NCBI GenBank assembly: GCA_026545765.1
Contig: CM048842.1
Coordinates: 31,607,167 to 31,671,166, forward strand
Origin: Plantago major
Taxonomy: Eukaryota > Streptophyta > Magnoliopsida > Lamiales > Plantaginaceae
DNA: 64,000 nucleotides
Direction of reading: 5' to 3'
Both the position numbers and the translations under genes were made by a program. Under the pieces are notes generated by a model, which did not search any database, was not told the DNA's origin, and saw nothing but the letters and a program-made list of their open reading frames with translations. Positions 47,704 to 59,299 of this stretch are shown in pieces; positions within the stretch are counted from its first letter, which is position 1; the number at the start of each line of letters is the position of its first letter.

Positions 47704-49480
47704 TCAGAGATTAGAACTTTTCCGTTCCTTTGGTAACTCCATTAACCCAAGACTATGTCTCAAGGTTAAGAACCTGCTTTCTTGCAAAGTCTTTGTAAAG
47801 ATATCTGCAAGTTGGTCTTCAGTACCAATCTTGAGTATCTCTGTATTGCCTTTTTCAACATGGTCTCTAATGAAGTGGTGTCTAACATCAATGTGCTTTG
47901 TTCTTGCATGAAAAGTAGGATTCTGAGTTATGGCAATAGCACTTGTGTTGTCACAGAAAATTGGATTTTTCTCTTCATTGACCTCATAGTCTCTGAGTTG
48001 TTGTTGTATCCATAATATCTGTGAAGCACAACACCCAGCAGCAATATATTCAGCCTCTGTGGTAGATGTGGCAATTGAATTTTGTTTCTTGCTGAACCAA
48101 TATATTAATCTAGCACCAAGAAATTGACAAGTTCCTGAGGTGCTTTTTCTATCAAGCAATGATCCAGCATAGTCAGCATCAGAATAGCCAACTAAACTTA
48201 ATCCACTGTCTTTTGGATACCACAATCCAACTTCTACAGTACCCTTTACATACCTTAATATTTTCATAGCAATGTTGTAGTGTGATTGCATTGGATTTGT
48301 TTGAAATCTAGCACACACTCCTACTGCATATTGAATATCAGGTCTACTTGCAGTGAGATACAGTAGAGACCCAATCAATTTCCTATACTTGTGTTCTTCA
48401 ATACTCTTGTCGATTCGATAGGTCATTTTGGTTCCAATGCTCATAGGTATCTTAGCATTCTTTTCAGTAGGCTTTAGATTAAACTTGTTGAGCATGCCCT
48501 TTGCATACTTTGTTTGACTAACGAATATTCCATCATTAAGTTGCTTGACTTGCAATCCAAGGAAGTAGTTTAATTCTCCCATCATGCTCATCTCAAATTT
48601 ACTTTTCATGAGCTCAGCAAAGTCTTTACAAAGTTGCTTATCTTTGGATCCAAATATAATGTCATCAACATATACTTGGACTAGAAGTAGTTTCCCTTCA
48701 TGGTTCAAAGTAAAGAGTGTTTTATCAACATATCCTTTCTTGAAGCCACTTTCCAGCAAGTATTTGGCTAAAGTATCACACCATGCTCTCGGTGCTGTTT
48801 GATCCATACAGACTTTACGAGCTTATAAACCATTCTACTTTCTGAGGAAACCTCAAAGCCTGGTGGTTGTTCAACATAGACTTCTTCAGCAAGTTCACCG
48901 TTTAGGAATGCACTTTTAACATCCATTTGATAAACATTAAAGTCATTATGAGCTGCAAAGGCTAGAAATAGTCTAATTGCGTCCAATCTTGCAACTGGAG
49001 CATATGACTCGTCAAAATCTAGTCATACATGCGGGTGAATCCTTGGCAACCAACCTTGCTTTATTTACGGTTATTTCACCGGACTCATTCATTTATTTAC
49101 GAAAACCCACTTGGTTCCAATTACGATATTTCGTCGACAAATGGAACCGGTTCGGACATTGTTTCTCTCAAATTGATCCAACTCTTCTTGCATTACAGAG
49201 ATCCAATCTTGATCCTTCAATGCTTCTTCTATAGTTTTAGGTTCAATATTTGAGATGAAACATCCATAAAGAGAGTCAGCAATTGCTCTCCTAGTTCTAA
49301 CTCCTTGGTCTAAAAGACCGATCACATCCTTGGCAGGATTATTTCTTATCCATTTCATAATGGGTTTTGAACTAGTAGGATCAATATCATTTTGATCTGA
49401 ATGTGAATCAATATGATCTTGATAGGATACTTGTGAAGTATCTGAGATATCTGACACATGGGAAATGCCATGGATATCTG
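47704..49480 (-). pseudogene. Copia-B reverse transcriptase and RNase H
   Basis: RVT_2 reverse transcriptase with [60 protein letters not shown], and RNase H with STTEAEYIAAGCCASQILWI and DIFTKTLQESRFLTLRHSLG. It is very close to Copia-A. It is broken. Confidence 0.92.
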
Positions 49481-50144
49481 ACACTTTTTCAGTGTTAGAG
49501 ATATCTGGAATTTGATTTTCAGCAATCTAATTCTCAAAAACCTCTTGATGATGAAGGTTCTCAGTAACCTGTTCCATTTCTGGAATTCTCATAGGAAATT
49601 CTTCATCATGTCTTAGAGTCATCTGGTTATTACTAAGCAATGGTTGCTTTTCATCGTCAGATTCATCCTCTAAGTGAATGACATAATTGTTTCCTTTTGA
49701 GGATTCTTCTTCAGAATCTTTAATCATCAGCTCTTTGAACCTAGCTGAGATTTCTTCATTCAAGGGTACTTTCTTGTTTCCTTCGTAGAAGACTACATGA
49801 ACAGATTCTTCAATCTTTTGCGTTCTTTTTTTGTAGATTCTGTAGGCTTTGCTATTCAGAGAATAACCAAGAAATACTCCTTCATCTGTATTTGGTTAAA
49901 ATGTTCTCAAATATTCTTTTCCATTGTTAAGAACAAAACATCTGCAACCAAACACCCTTAGATGTTTGATACTAGGGGGTCTACCAATAAAAAGCTCATA
50001 AGGAGTTTTGTCATGGTGTTTGTTAATCAAACATCTATTTTGAGTCTAGCAGGCTGTGTTAACAGCTTCAACCCAATAGATTTCACTTATTTCAGTGTCA
50101 GCAAGCATTGTTCTTGCTGCTTCTTTTAGGGTCCTATTCTTCCT
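49481..50144 (-). pseudogene. Copia-B integrase, C-terminal part
   Basis: The minus strand holds the C-terminal integrase and linker to RT, including a glutamate/aspartate-rich stretch (EDESDDEKQPLLSNNQMTLR). It is collinear with 14070-14620 of Copia-A. The LINE at 50161-52918 separates it from the rest of the integrase. It is broken. Confidence 0.8.
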
Positions 50145-50674
50145 TTCAGCAACACCATTTTTTTTTTTTTTTTTAAAAAAAAAGGAGCTACCTACTCAAA
50201 TAATAGTAGTACCAACAACATGCAGCCATCATCATGTCGTCGGTATGTCGAGACAATCTTGCCGAGTGAATGATAAACTACAACCAAAAGGAGGAGATAC
50301 CCGTTAGCTAAAGCAAAGCTAAACTACAAACGGGTGATGTTCCTTATGGGTTGCTACCTCTATTAACTAGGGAGGGGGAGCTATACATTCAAGGGGGCTT
50401 AAAAGAGCCAGTACAAAAGGGGGCCTTCAAGGGCAACAACAACAAACAAAACCACACTAGTACAACCTGACAAAGGAGTAAGCGCAAAGCACAAGACTAA
50501 AATACAAGCTTACAATGCAAAAGAAATGTAACTTGTGAAACAGTAACTAAAAGAAACTCCTTGCCAGAAAAGGACACTGCCAGTGGTAAAAGAAACCCGA
50601 AGTAAATCAAGTGAATAGTCCAGCCTTGAAAGTAAGATCTCCTCCAACACAAAAGCTCCAACTGCTGCTTGTAA

Positions 50675-51268
50675 CTAAACGGCAATGACAAGTGTAGCTA
50701 CTGAGGCTTTACAAAAAGAGTCAAAACTGCACAGAAGTTCCTCAACACCATCAACAGTCGAATTGTTGATCTTCCACCTCTTCCAAAACATATTCAAACC
50801 AAGAAGCCCTGCCTCAACATATAGGGAGCAGCCACTATACAAGTTGAAACCAAAATACCAGGGCACAAAACCTCCACCACCTAACAGCTTTTTAAATAAA
50901 CTTAGAGACTTCCATAGCAAACAAAAACCTGAGAATCCAAACTCAACTGCTTTGAGAGACACTAACAGGGAACAGCGACTATTAGTGAGAATAGTCAAAC
51001 AAACCAAAATAAGCCTAGCCAATCTAATCATAAGAAAGCCTCCAGCAAAACTAAACAAAAGCCTAACAGTGTATTCAACTGTACAGTAGATGTCTAAAGA
51101 AACCCGAGAACCACCTAAAAGGAGCACCACTAGTAAAACAAAAGCTAGAGAGGCAGCACTTAACAAAGCTAGGCAAGAGACACCAAGATAGCACATTGAG
51201 AAGACAAATAAATAGCAAAGTTTTTGAAATAAAAACTGCCACCAAACATGTACTTTGAACCCAGCCAT
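50675..51268 (-). CDS. Hydrophobic 197-codon ORF in LINE 3' region
   Basis: An open frame starting MAGFKVHVWWQFLFQKLCYL with several hydrophobic runs (for example LALLSAASLAFVLLVVLLLG and LIRLARLILVCLTIL). It would encode a multi-pass membrane-like protein if translated. It lies downstream of the RNase H and separated from it by a purine-rich tract, within the LINE's unusually long 3' region. I recognise no family. Being cysteine-, leucine- and phenylalanine-rich it may be a chance open frame in T-rich sequence, so its reality as a gene is doubtful. Confidence 0.25.
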   Translation of the reverse strand: MAGFKVHVWWQFLFQKLCYLFVFSMCYLGVSCLALLSAASLAFVLLVVLLLGGSRVSLDIYCTVEYTVRLLFSFAGGFLMIRLARLILVCLTILTNSRCSLLVSLKAVEFGFSGFCLLWKSLSLFKKLLGGGGFVPWYFGFNLYSGCSLYVEAGLLGLNMFWKRWKINNSTVDGVEELLCSFDSFCKASVATLVIAV

Positions 51269-51284
51269 TCTCTTTCCTTTTTTT

Positions 51285-51420
51285 GGCTTGTTCCTATTTC
51301 TTTTTTTTCTTTATTTCCATTTTTTCTTCATTTTTCTTTTTTTCTTCATCTTTTCTCTTTTTTTTCCATTTTTCTTTTTTTTAAATTCTTTTTTTTTTCT
51401 TTTTCCAACTCTTTTTTTCT
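51285..51420 (-). repeat. Purine tract (minus strand) in LINE 3' region
   Basis: About 135 bases of nearly pure T/C on the plus strand (TTTTTTTCTTTATTTCCATT and similar), hence A/G on the minus strand. It lies between the end of the LINE ORF2 and the hydrophobic ORF. Confidence 0.7.
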
Positions 51421-51942
51421 ACTCCATCTGCCTTCCTTATTTCTCCATCCAAAAACCTGCTTTGCACACCAGTCCACCAATAAATTAGCCCAGTAGCTAT
51501 TAAATAATTGTTTAAATGAAGTATCCACCAGATTACAGGAAAGAGTATAGAAAACCACCAAAAAGAGAATAGTGAAGGGCAGTACATTATTCTACAGCTT
51601 ATAGTGAGAGAGGAGAGGACGAAAGAATTTCAGAAAGAAAGAAAAGAAAGAGACAAAGAGTGAAAGTAATGGAAGAAAATCTTGGAGAGGAAAGGAACAG
51701 ATGGTATGAAGAGGCAGGGGATGCTATTTTGGCCCTTAAAACTCAAAGATAGAGTTGTAAAACATGTAGAGTGAGAAGTCAGGATAAAGGAAGGAGAAGA
51801 AAAACTCACAAGGAACCACCTTTCAACTGAGTAGAAGAACCTCTCCTTGTCTACCTGCCAATAAGAGAGAGTAAATTGCACAATAATGTTAGTGAAATCT
51901 GATAGAACTGCCTCAGCTATCTCATCTACAAAGGGGATAGAA

Positions 51943-52910
51943 TCAATCATTAGGAATTCTGAGGTAAGGAAGTCCATAGTTGTCATTGTAGATAGCAGCT
52001 TTCACTTTCCTAGAACATTGAGCAATGGTCAAGTTGTCAACTGAACCCAAAGAAATAGCTTCATTGGCAAGTATATCTGCCACTACATTACCCTCCCTAA
52101 AAACATGATGAAACTCCAACTGAAGATCACTCAATTGATACAGGGCTTGCACATAAGGCCACCATTTCCAGTTGATATGAGACTTTTTAGAATTTAGAAA
52201 GAGATGACAGACAGTGCATCAGATTCAATTATGATTTTACTAAAGCCTTTAGCCTTGCATAATTTTATCCCTTCCAGAATTGCACACAGTTCAGCTTCAA
52301 AGATAACCATCTTCCTTACTACTTTCCTGAAAGCTCCTATAAACCTTCCTTCTGAATTTCTAATAACACCTCCCACAGCAGAGAAATTGAAATTAGAGTG
52401 AACTGAGGCATCAGTGTTGACTTTGATCCACCCAGTTCTAGGCCTTTCCCAGTAAAGAATGATTAGAGGTTTTGGAAGACTAACTTTCAGAGTTATACCC
52501 CACAGTTCAGCAATTTTTTTATCCCCCTTCCATTGAGAAGCATGCATTGTTTTGCAATAATTACTCAGCTTGACATAAGCAAGAGTCTTCAGGATTATAG
52601 CTTTCCCAATTATCCTTTCATTCCTATGCTTGGCTTCATTCCTGGCTAACCATGCATACCAGGAGATCAACATTGGAATAAGAACCCTAATGTGCCCATC
52701 TTTTACAAAATCAGAAGAAAGCCTCCATGTCTGAATTCTTCAATAAAAAGTTTGATTGCTTAAGACAGGTACATTGAAAAACTGAGAGAACCATGCCCAA
52801 ACTGCATTGATTTCCTTGTTGTAAATAAGTACATGAGTGATAGTTTCATTTTGTGTGCAACATTGACACTTTGAAACTAGTGTCAAACCTCTTCTTTGCA
52901 ATTCTTCATC
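51943..52910 (-). pseudogene. LINE ORF2 C-terminal part: zinc-finger-like region and RNase H
   Basis: The minus strand begins with a cysteine-rich stretch of the zf-RVT type (LVSKCQCCTQNETITHVLIY) near 52800-52890, then MLISWYAWLARNEAKHRNER. The RNase H fold follows: GWIKVNTDASVHSNFNFSAV, GGVIRNSEGRFIGAFRKVVR, EAELCAILEGIKLCKAKGFS and IIIESDALSV, and the C-terminal FHHVFREGNVVADILANEAI (51943-52152). The acidic residues D, E and D expected of plant LINE RNase H are visible. The frame is interrupted once between about 52150 and 52194, and the start of ORF2 is missing, so this is a dead copy. Confidence 0.88.
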
Positions 52911-52918
52911 AACTGGAA

Positions 52919-53544
52919 TTCAGCAACACCATTTTGTTGTGGTGTCCTTACGGAAGATAGTTGATGTTATATACCTTTGCAGGTACAAAACTCTTTTATG
53001 TGCTGGTTCACAAACTCAGTACCATAGTGCATTACGATTCTGGATACCTTGTCATTTTCATGACTTCAAGCTTATTCAGCAAGTTGGGTATTTCAACCCT
53101 TGCATCAGATTTTTGTTTGCGAAATACAACCTAAGTGAATCTTGAGTAATCATCAACAACAACCAGACCATACTTCTTTCCTGCATAGCTGGTTATAGAG
53201 GATTCAAAAAGATCCATATGTAACATTTGCAGTGGCCTTTCACTGGAGTGTCTAGTTTTAGACTTGAAAGATGTTTTGGATTGTTTTCCCATTTGGCAAG
53301 TTGAGCATATAACATCTTTTCTATATACCATTTTGGGTAAACCAACCACCAATTCTTTCTTGGCTAGTTTATTCAGAGTTTTGAAATTCAAGTGACTCAT
53401 TCTCTTATGCCATAGCCAGTTTTCTTCAGTGTGGCCAGATTGACTCACCATTAGACATTTTTCAGTTGTGGCAGATGCCCAGTCAGCAACATAAAGATTT
53501 CCTTTTAGCCTAGCAACCAAGGCATGCCTTTGACTCATTATCAA
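52919..53544 (-). pseudogene. Copia-B integrase, N-terminal part
   Basis: The minus strand holds the pre-integrase part (LWHKRMSHLNFKTLNKLAKK), the segment CSTCQMGKQSKTSFKSKTRH, and the core start MLHMDLFESSITSYAGKKYG with VVVDDYSRFT. It stops at the LINE and continues at 50144. It is broken. Confidence 0.88.
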
Positions 53545-53850
53545 TTACTTTGCATAGTTTTGACTTGATCTTGACAGTGTACCCTTTGTCTACTAATTAA
53601 CTCATGCTTATGAGATTATATTTCAATCCCTTTACATGTAGTACTTCAGAGATTGTAAGGGCTCCAAACTTCAGATGCCAAATCCTATGGTTGGATTTTC
53701 ATCTCCTCCAGCAAATCTAATAATTAGTCCATTATCGCATTTTTTGTAGTTAATCAGATTTGCTTTGTCTCCTGTCATGTGCTTCCCACATCCACTATCA
53801 AAATGCCACTTCGGGTTCTTCCTCAGAGTGTTCTGCACAAAACAGGAAAA
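53545..53850 (-). pseudogene. Copia-B protease
   Basis: The minus strand carries the copia protease context (WHFDSGCGKHMTGDKANLIN and the glycine-rich segment that follows), collinear with 15162-15548 of Copia-A. It is broken. Confidence 0.8.
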
Positions 53851-53856
53851 AAGGAG

Positions 53857-56388
53857 TTAAGCTCCCATTCCAATAATGGAACCTTCTGGACTAAAGAATC
53901 TCCCTGTAGGAATCCATTTTTGAATGAACTTCCTTGGGATATTCTTTTGTCTTGTTGGAACATAAGGAGGAATTTTAGGTAAATGATTAGTATCATTATC
54001 ATTTAAAGCTATTTTCCTTCTTGGTGTGTTCCTTGGTGCTCCTCGTGGTGCTTTCAGATACCTGTCAGATTGTTGAGTCTGATTTTCTGCAAACTTAGCT
54101 TTCCTTGCCAGACTTCTTCTAGCCCTGGCATTCAGAGTGGTCGTAACCTGTTCTTTCTTCCACTTCTGATGATTGCTATGCGCAATCTTGGCTTTCATCC
54201 ATCGTTCTTGCTCTTGTTTATACTCACGAGCGAGTTGTTTCCCGATGGCTTTATAGCCAATGCCATTTCGAGCACCTGGTGCTGTCTGAGTTCTCTTCTC
54301 AGCAGCTTTGCTAGTCTCTTGAACGTCTTTCTTTCCAGAAAACATGATGTTGGAAAATTTGCCTACTCCTGCAATTTTTCCTTTCTGAGAGACATAGCAC
54401 TGTGGGTGATTACAATTTTCAGTGTTATGTATGTTTACAGAAACATTCCCAACAGTTTTCTTTTGGACTTGTTTTTCCCACAAAAGTTTGGTCGCAACTA
54501 CCTTTCCTTTGTCAACAGCCTTAGCTTTCTGACCAATGCTATAGGTTGTTTGGGAATCATCTTGTTGAACAATGACAAATGTTATTCTTTCATCACTCTT
54601 ATTCAGAGTGGTAGATCTATTTGTTTGTGCATCCAGCCCAAGTCCTCCTTTTTCTGAAGGATCTCTTAAATAAGATTGTACTTCAGTAAGAGTGTCACTA
54701 GCTTTGACATAAGATTGGAAAGATACTTCCTTCTTTTTGAGTTCCTTATTCTCAGAAAGAAGACCTTCACATTTCTTTTGAAGTTTGGCCAATGCTTCTT
54801 TATGTGACTTTTACATCTCGGATATACGAGCTTTGAGAAATGCATTTTCGACATCCTTTTCTCGGATATCTTGAGTAATTGTGAATTTTCCTTTACAAGA
54901 GAATTATTTTCTTCTTCAAGGATTTGGCTCTAGGTGGGACCATTAGAAATTCTCTTCGTGAGATCAAGTTCTCTTCTGAGATGTTCCAGATCTTTGATTT
55001 CTTCCTCATCAATTTCATAAGTATAACAAGAAGTATGTGTTACCTCATCAGCCACTAGACAAGGTTCAATGTTGGAGATATCTGGAAAGATTTCTTCAGC
55101 CACTCCACACACTTCTTTCTTCTTTTGACCGAAGTCAACCACTTCATGAGAGACACCACACATCTCTGGAGAAGGCAGTGTGGAATAATCTGAGTCTTCA
55201 TCCTTAGAATCAGACTGAATGTCTAAAGCATCCTGTTGGATTTGTATCTTCTTTCTTTCCTCAATGAACAGAGCTCTTTGACCTCTCTTGAAGTTTCTTC
55301 TATCTTTCTTGTCACCTGTCTTTAGCTTGTTGAGGGCAGGGCAATCCTTTTTGAAATGACCAGGTTTACGAAAGAAGCGATTATCGTTCGATTTCTACTT
55401 CCTCGATTACTAGATGCTTTACGGTAAGCTTGTTCATCGAGCTAGACAGTTGCATAATTTTGTACTGATGATAATTTGAGCCTAGATGCTTTTTCGGCTT
55501 CTCTTTGCCTTTTCTTCTCTCAATCTCCCGACTGACATATTGTCTCATTTGCTTTAAAGCAAGAGCATTCTCCTCAGTCACCTCCTTGCCTTCCTTCTTT
55601 TCAGAAGTTCCTTGAGCAACTAGAGCAATATTCTGCAACTTTTCAGTTGTTTGTTCTCTTTGAGTTGTGTCATAATCAACTGTGGCAAGGTAAGAGAAAA
55701 GTTCCACTGGAGTGATATCTGGCATTCCTTGGTTAAAGTAAAAAAACTTTGTATGCTCCCAGTTATGATTTAGACTTCTCACAATAGTCTTAATTTTTTC
55801 TGGTTGGATATATCTATTACTTTCACCAAGTGCAGCCATGTCACTCATGAGTGTTGTAAACCGGAAATCTAGTTCTTCAAGAGTCTCTGTGGGACTTTGT
55901 CTTAAGTTTTGGAATTTGAGCTTCAAAACTTCGAACTTATTGTCCTTTGTTTTCTCAGTGCCAGCACAGATTTCCTCAATCAGTTGCCAGGCTAGTTTCA
56001 CCGTTTTTGCACCCCACAGTTTACACTGTATGTGCTCTGGAGTAGAACGTATGATGATATTGCGAGCCTGACCATCCAGTCGATTTCTCTTGGCATCTTC
56101 TGATGTCCAGAGCTCTGTGGGCTTTGGCTCGTAAATAACTTGACCAGTAGGTCTTCCACTGGTTGAAGCACCTATTTGTGAGGAACCACCACTTGGTTCT
56201 TCATCAGTGGAAACTCTGTCTCTACCATTAGAAACCTCCATGACCTGCTTGAATTGTTGAATGACTATGGGGCCATTCTTTATTACTTCGATCATTTCAT
56301 CACTGATGGCTTCTAGGTGCAGCATCATGTTGTTCTTCCATTTCTCATAATTCTCTGGCTTGAGAATTGGAGCGTCACTTAAAGACAT
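53857..56388 (-). pseudogene. Copia-B gag
   Basis: Opens at 56388 with MSLSDAPILKPENYEKWKNN. The capsid part has IEVIKNGPIVIQQFKQVMEV, LRQSPTETLEELDFRFTTLM and RSLNHNWEHTKFFYFNQGMP; a lysine-rich stretch, zinc-knuckle region (near 55330-55390), acidic part and coiled coil follow. The C-terminal part is basic (RRSLARKAKFAENQTQQSDR) and ends near PSGRFFSPEGSIIGMGA-type sequence before protease. Long gag of Sirevirus type. It is broken. Confidence 0.87.
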
Positions 56389-56492
56389 CCTGCAACAAAC
56401 ACACTAAACAGACAAATCAAGTGTAGGTGAAAAGCAGTTAGTGGGCACTTATCTGGGATCTAGGTTCAGTGCAGAAGGCTTGGGAACCTCCT

Positions 56493-56504
56493 GCTCTGAT
56501 ACCA
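56493..56504 (-). other. Copia-B primer binding site (tRNA-iMet type)
   Basis: TGGTATCAGAGC on the minus strand, two bases inside the 5' LTR, the same as in Copia-A and Copia-D. Confidence 0.9.
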
Positions 56505-56506
56505 CT

Positions 56507-58107
56507 TGTTGGTCCAGATAACGGCAAAGGGAAAAGACTAAAGGGGGGGGGGGTGAATAGCCTTTTACAACTTTTGTCGATAAACACAATTTCACAGATA
56601 TTTTGTGAAGATATCTGATACTTAATTTCAGAGAGCGGAAGACTTTTCTGTGATAAGTGCACGTGCTCAGCAAGATATGTGTAAATACTCAGCAAAGTAA
56701 ATAAAGCAAGTAATAAATTGCAGAAAGTAAATAACACTGATCTTTATAGTGGTATCTGAAGGTGGCGTAATCCTTCAACTAATCCACTTCGGCCTTTCTC
56801 AAACCTAGAATCCACTAAGACAGATAAATGAGTTCACCTTACAAATATCTTCTCTCGATTCCTAAATACACTAGGTTCCCAACCAAGGGTTCCCCCTGAG
56901 TTATTCCCCGGCTTTCTCAGCCAAGTACTTCATGTACTCAGAAATCTTTTGAGCTATTCCTTAGTTTCCCAAACTAAGTACTTCCTATGCTCAGTAACCT
57001 TGGAGTTATTCCTTAGTTTGCCAAACTAAGTACTTCCTGTACTCCACGCCGATTAAGGTGTTGGTTAAGGTAGTTTGTCAGGTGAGCTTCTTTAATAACT
57101 TATTCAGTTATGCAAATAGCTCTGTGAATCAAGTATACTTAATACACTTTTCAATGTATGGTATCTTGTTCTTTACCAACCCAAGTTTTTGATAAGTGTT
57201 TAAGAGAATGAATCTCAGATATGAAATCTTAATTCAACTCCTTCACATATAACAATTCTTATTAAGGGTCAGGACACTTAGAACTTTTGTGCTACTTAGA
57301 ATCAAGAGCTTTGGTCGCAACGGAAAGCTTGAAGGTAAGTAGTATGCTTGAGAGTTTGAAACATAGTGTTCAGTGTTCTTGTTGTGAGTTCAGTGTGTCT
57401 TTCAAGCATTCTAAGTGATGATATTTATAGTTGAAAATCATACCGTTTGAATAGTATCCATTAGGCTTAATGAAATTCAAACTATTGATATCTGAAAATA
57501 ATCTTTGAGGAAGACGTTGTCTCTTTTCAGAGATTTCCTCTTTTGTTCAGATGTCTCTGTCTGCGCATTTATTGCATTGTACTATTTTTGTCCTGTAGTG
57601 CCAACGGAACTATGCACGCTTTCTGAAGCATTGCATGTCCCTTTCCATAGACCTTCTCATCTCCAGATACCTGTTGAAACATTGTTTCCCAGAAACATAG
57701 TTTTATCCAAGGTATCTGAGTGTAGATGTTTGTGGGCACTTTTCCTTGTTCAGAAACCTTGCGATCTCAGATATCTTTTGCAAAAAATGGTGCATTGAGA
57801 AACACTTTTTTGTCGAAGATATCTGGACATAGGTATCTGATAACCTTTGTCTTCAGCAATCTTGTGCAGTCTTCAAAACTTCATTTTAAAAATGAACTTC
57901 TCCTGCTGGATGCATTCTTCTTGGTCTTTTTCAAGGAAATAAAAATTACATTCAGAGACCTACCATCCTATACAAGATTTGCTAGACTATCATACTTAGT
58001 GATTTTCCTCTTTTAAAGTGTTCAAGTGAACCAAGAGTACTAACCACCTTTTTGGCTAAGATAAGTCATTAGGTTGTTGATCAAAATCTAAACAAATATT
58101 TCTAACA
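56507..58107 (-). repeat. Copia-B 5' LTR
   Basis: A 1601-bp LTR from TGTTGGTCCAGATAACGG to ATATTTCTAACA, partner of 39482-41083. A G run of about 9 lies near 56543-56552. Confidence 0.92.
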
Positions 58108-59299
58108 AAAATTTTTTCTTGTATCACTCTTGTTCAAAGTGGTTTCTTCATTTGTAGAACTAGTGTGTCCAAGACCTTCTGTTCCAGAATCCTCTCTCAT
58201 TCGGGATTGTATCTCTAGAAGAGTGTTACTTTACCTCATGTAGGATTTGAAGGTAATTTCCTTCTTTACGAGTTGAGCATTTTCTTGATGACCTTTTCAA
58301 GTCTCTTTTGGGTGCATAGCGTTGTTTGCTTCTAACTCAGTAATCTTGGACTTAAGGATTGCTATTTTAGCATCCTTATTATCACTTGAGATTTTGCATT
58401 TTGTCACCATTTCTTCAGTAATGAGTTCCTCATTTATGTTGATATGCTCATTTAATGCAGCTATCTTAACATCTTTGGCATCAGAAATCATTTTGAACTG
58501 TGTTGCCATATCTTACGCTTGAGTTTCCGGATCTGTGGTGATTTTATCTTCTAAGGATGCTATTTGAGTCCTTTCTTTCGATGATTAAAGTGAACTCGAA
58601 CATTTGTTGTCGACTTTTCACGAAATCTTTGTAGTACTTGGCTTGACACTTTCAATTTGCATTTTGGCCAATCTCTTGACTTAGATGTTCTAAGTTTTCT
58701 ATTCCACCATCATCACTGTCATAATTAGCATTTTTGGATGTAGAGCATACCTAATCAGTGACTAGGCATTCTTCAATGTTGGAGTAATCTGGATAGATTT
58801 CTTCAGTCAGTGCACAATGTTCCTTTTGTACTCCAAAGTCAACAATTTCATGAGTGATTCCACATGCTTCATTTTTCATCTTCAGAATCCTCATCTTCAA
58901 AAGTTGATTCAATATCCAGTGCATCCAGCTGGATTTGTATTTTGCTTTCTGAACCTTTCTGAAGTTTCTTCTTTCCTTTCTGTCTCCGAATTTTCCTTTA
59001 GTCAACAAGGGACAATCTCTTTTGAAATGTCCAGGTTGTTGACACTGGAAACACAAATCATTTCCAATAGCAGGCACTTCTTGAGATGTACCTTTGTGAG
59101 GAGTCTTGTTCAGAGAGTTAGAACCATATTGCAGATTCTTGTAGGTTTGATAATTTTGGCCCAGATGCTTTTTCAACTTCTCTTTGGCCTTTCTTCTTTC
59201 AATCTCCTGCCTGGCATATTTTCTCATATGTTTTACAGCTAATGCATGATCTTCAAGAGTTTCTTTAGAATCTTTCTATTCAGAAACATTCTTGGTTAC
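58108..59299 (-). pseudogene. Copia-C gag, central part with zinc knuckle
   Basis: This is the resumption of Copia-C gag. The minus strand shows a coiled-coil part (58297-58509), an acidic part, and a CCHC zinc knuckle (CFQCQQPGHFKRDCP) near 59005-59060, with the lysine-rich RQEIERRKAKEKLKKHLGQN before it. It is cut at 59299 by Copia-D; the capsid part and 5' LTR of Copia-C would lie beyond the window. It is broken. Confidence 0.8.

Larger units (their letters stand above)
50161..52918 (-). mobile_element. 5'-truncated L1-type LINE inserted in Copia-B integrase
   Basis: The insertion is flanked by a direct repeat TTCAGCAACACCATTT (from 50145 and from 52919), a 16-17-bp TSD typical of L1-type target-primed insertion. 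The left edge is a T run of about 17, which is the poly(A) tail on the minus strand. The right edge has no LTR, so the element is 5'-truncated. It keeps only the end of ORF2: a zinc-finger-like stretch, an RNase H domain, and a long 3' region. The endonuclease and most of the reverse transcriptase are missing. This truncation is usual for plant LINE copies. Confidence 0.92.
39482..58107 (-). mobile_element. Copia-B: Ty1/copia (Sirevirus-like) element with accessory gene, host of a LINE
   Basis: LTRs at 39482-41083 and 56507-58107 are flanked by AAAAA (39477-39481) and AAAAT (58108-58112), a near-perfect TSD in an A-rich site. Without the LINE it is about 15.85 kb, the same as Copia-A, and the layout is collinear: gag, protease, integrase, RT-RNase H, accessory gene, polypurine tract. 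The LTRs differ by a few percent by eye, so it is likely somewhat younger than Copia-A, around one to two million years. It is structurally complete but broken, with a dozen or so breaks plus the LINE. Confidence 0.9.
37126..59299 (-). mobile_element. Copia-C: old Ty1/copia (Sirevirus-like) host element, split by Copia-B
   Basis: Copia-C is seen at 37126-39481 and 58108-59299, with Copia-B between; the gag reading runs on across the insertion. It holds part of the post-pol non-coding stretch, reverse transcriptase-RNase H, protease and gag, all minus strand. It appears internally shortened, as no integrase is recognised. Its 3' end would lie left of the window beyond Tat-A, and its 5' end beyond Copia-D. 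It is the oldest layer here, is more diverged from Copia-A and -B than they are from each other, and is heavily broken. Confidence 0.75.

Noticed and set aside
54070-54657. Plus-strand open frame of 195 codons opposite Copia-B gag
   Set aside because: It lies opposite the basic C-terminal gag part and reads as hydrophobic low-complexity text typical of a reverse-strand shadow.
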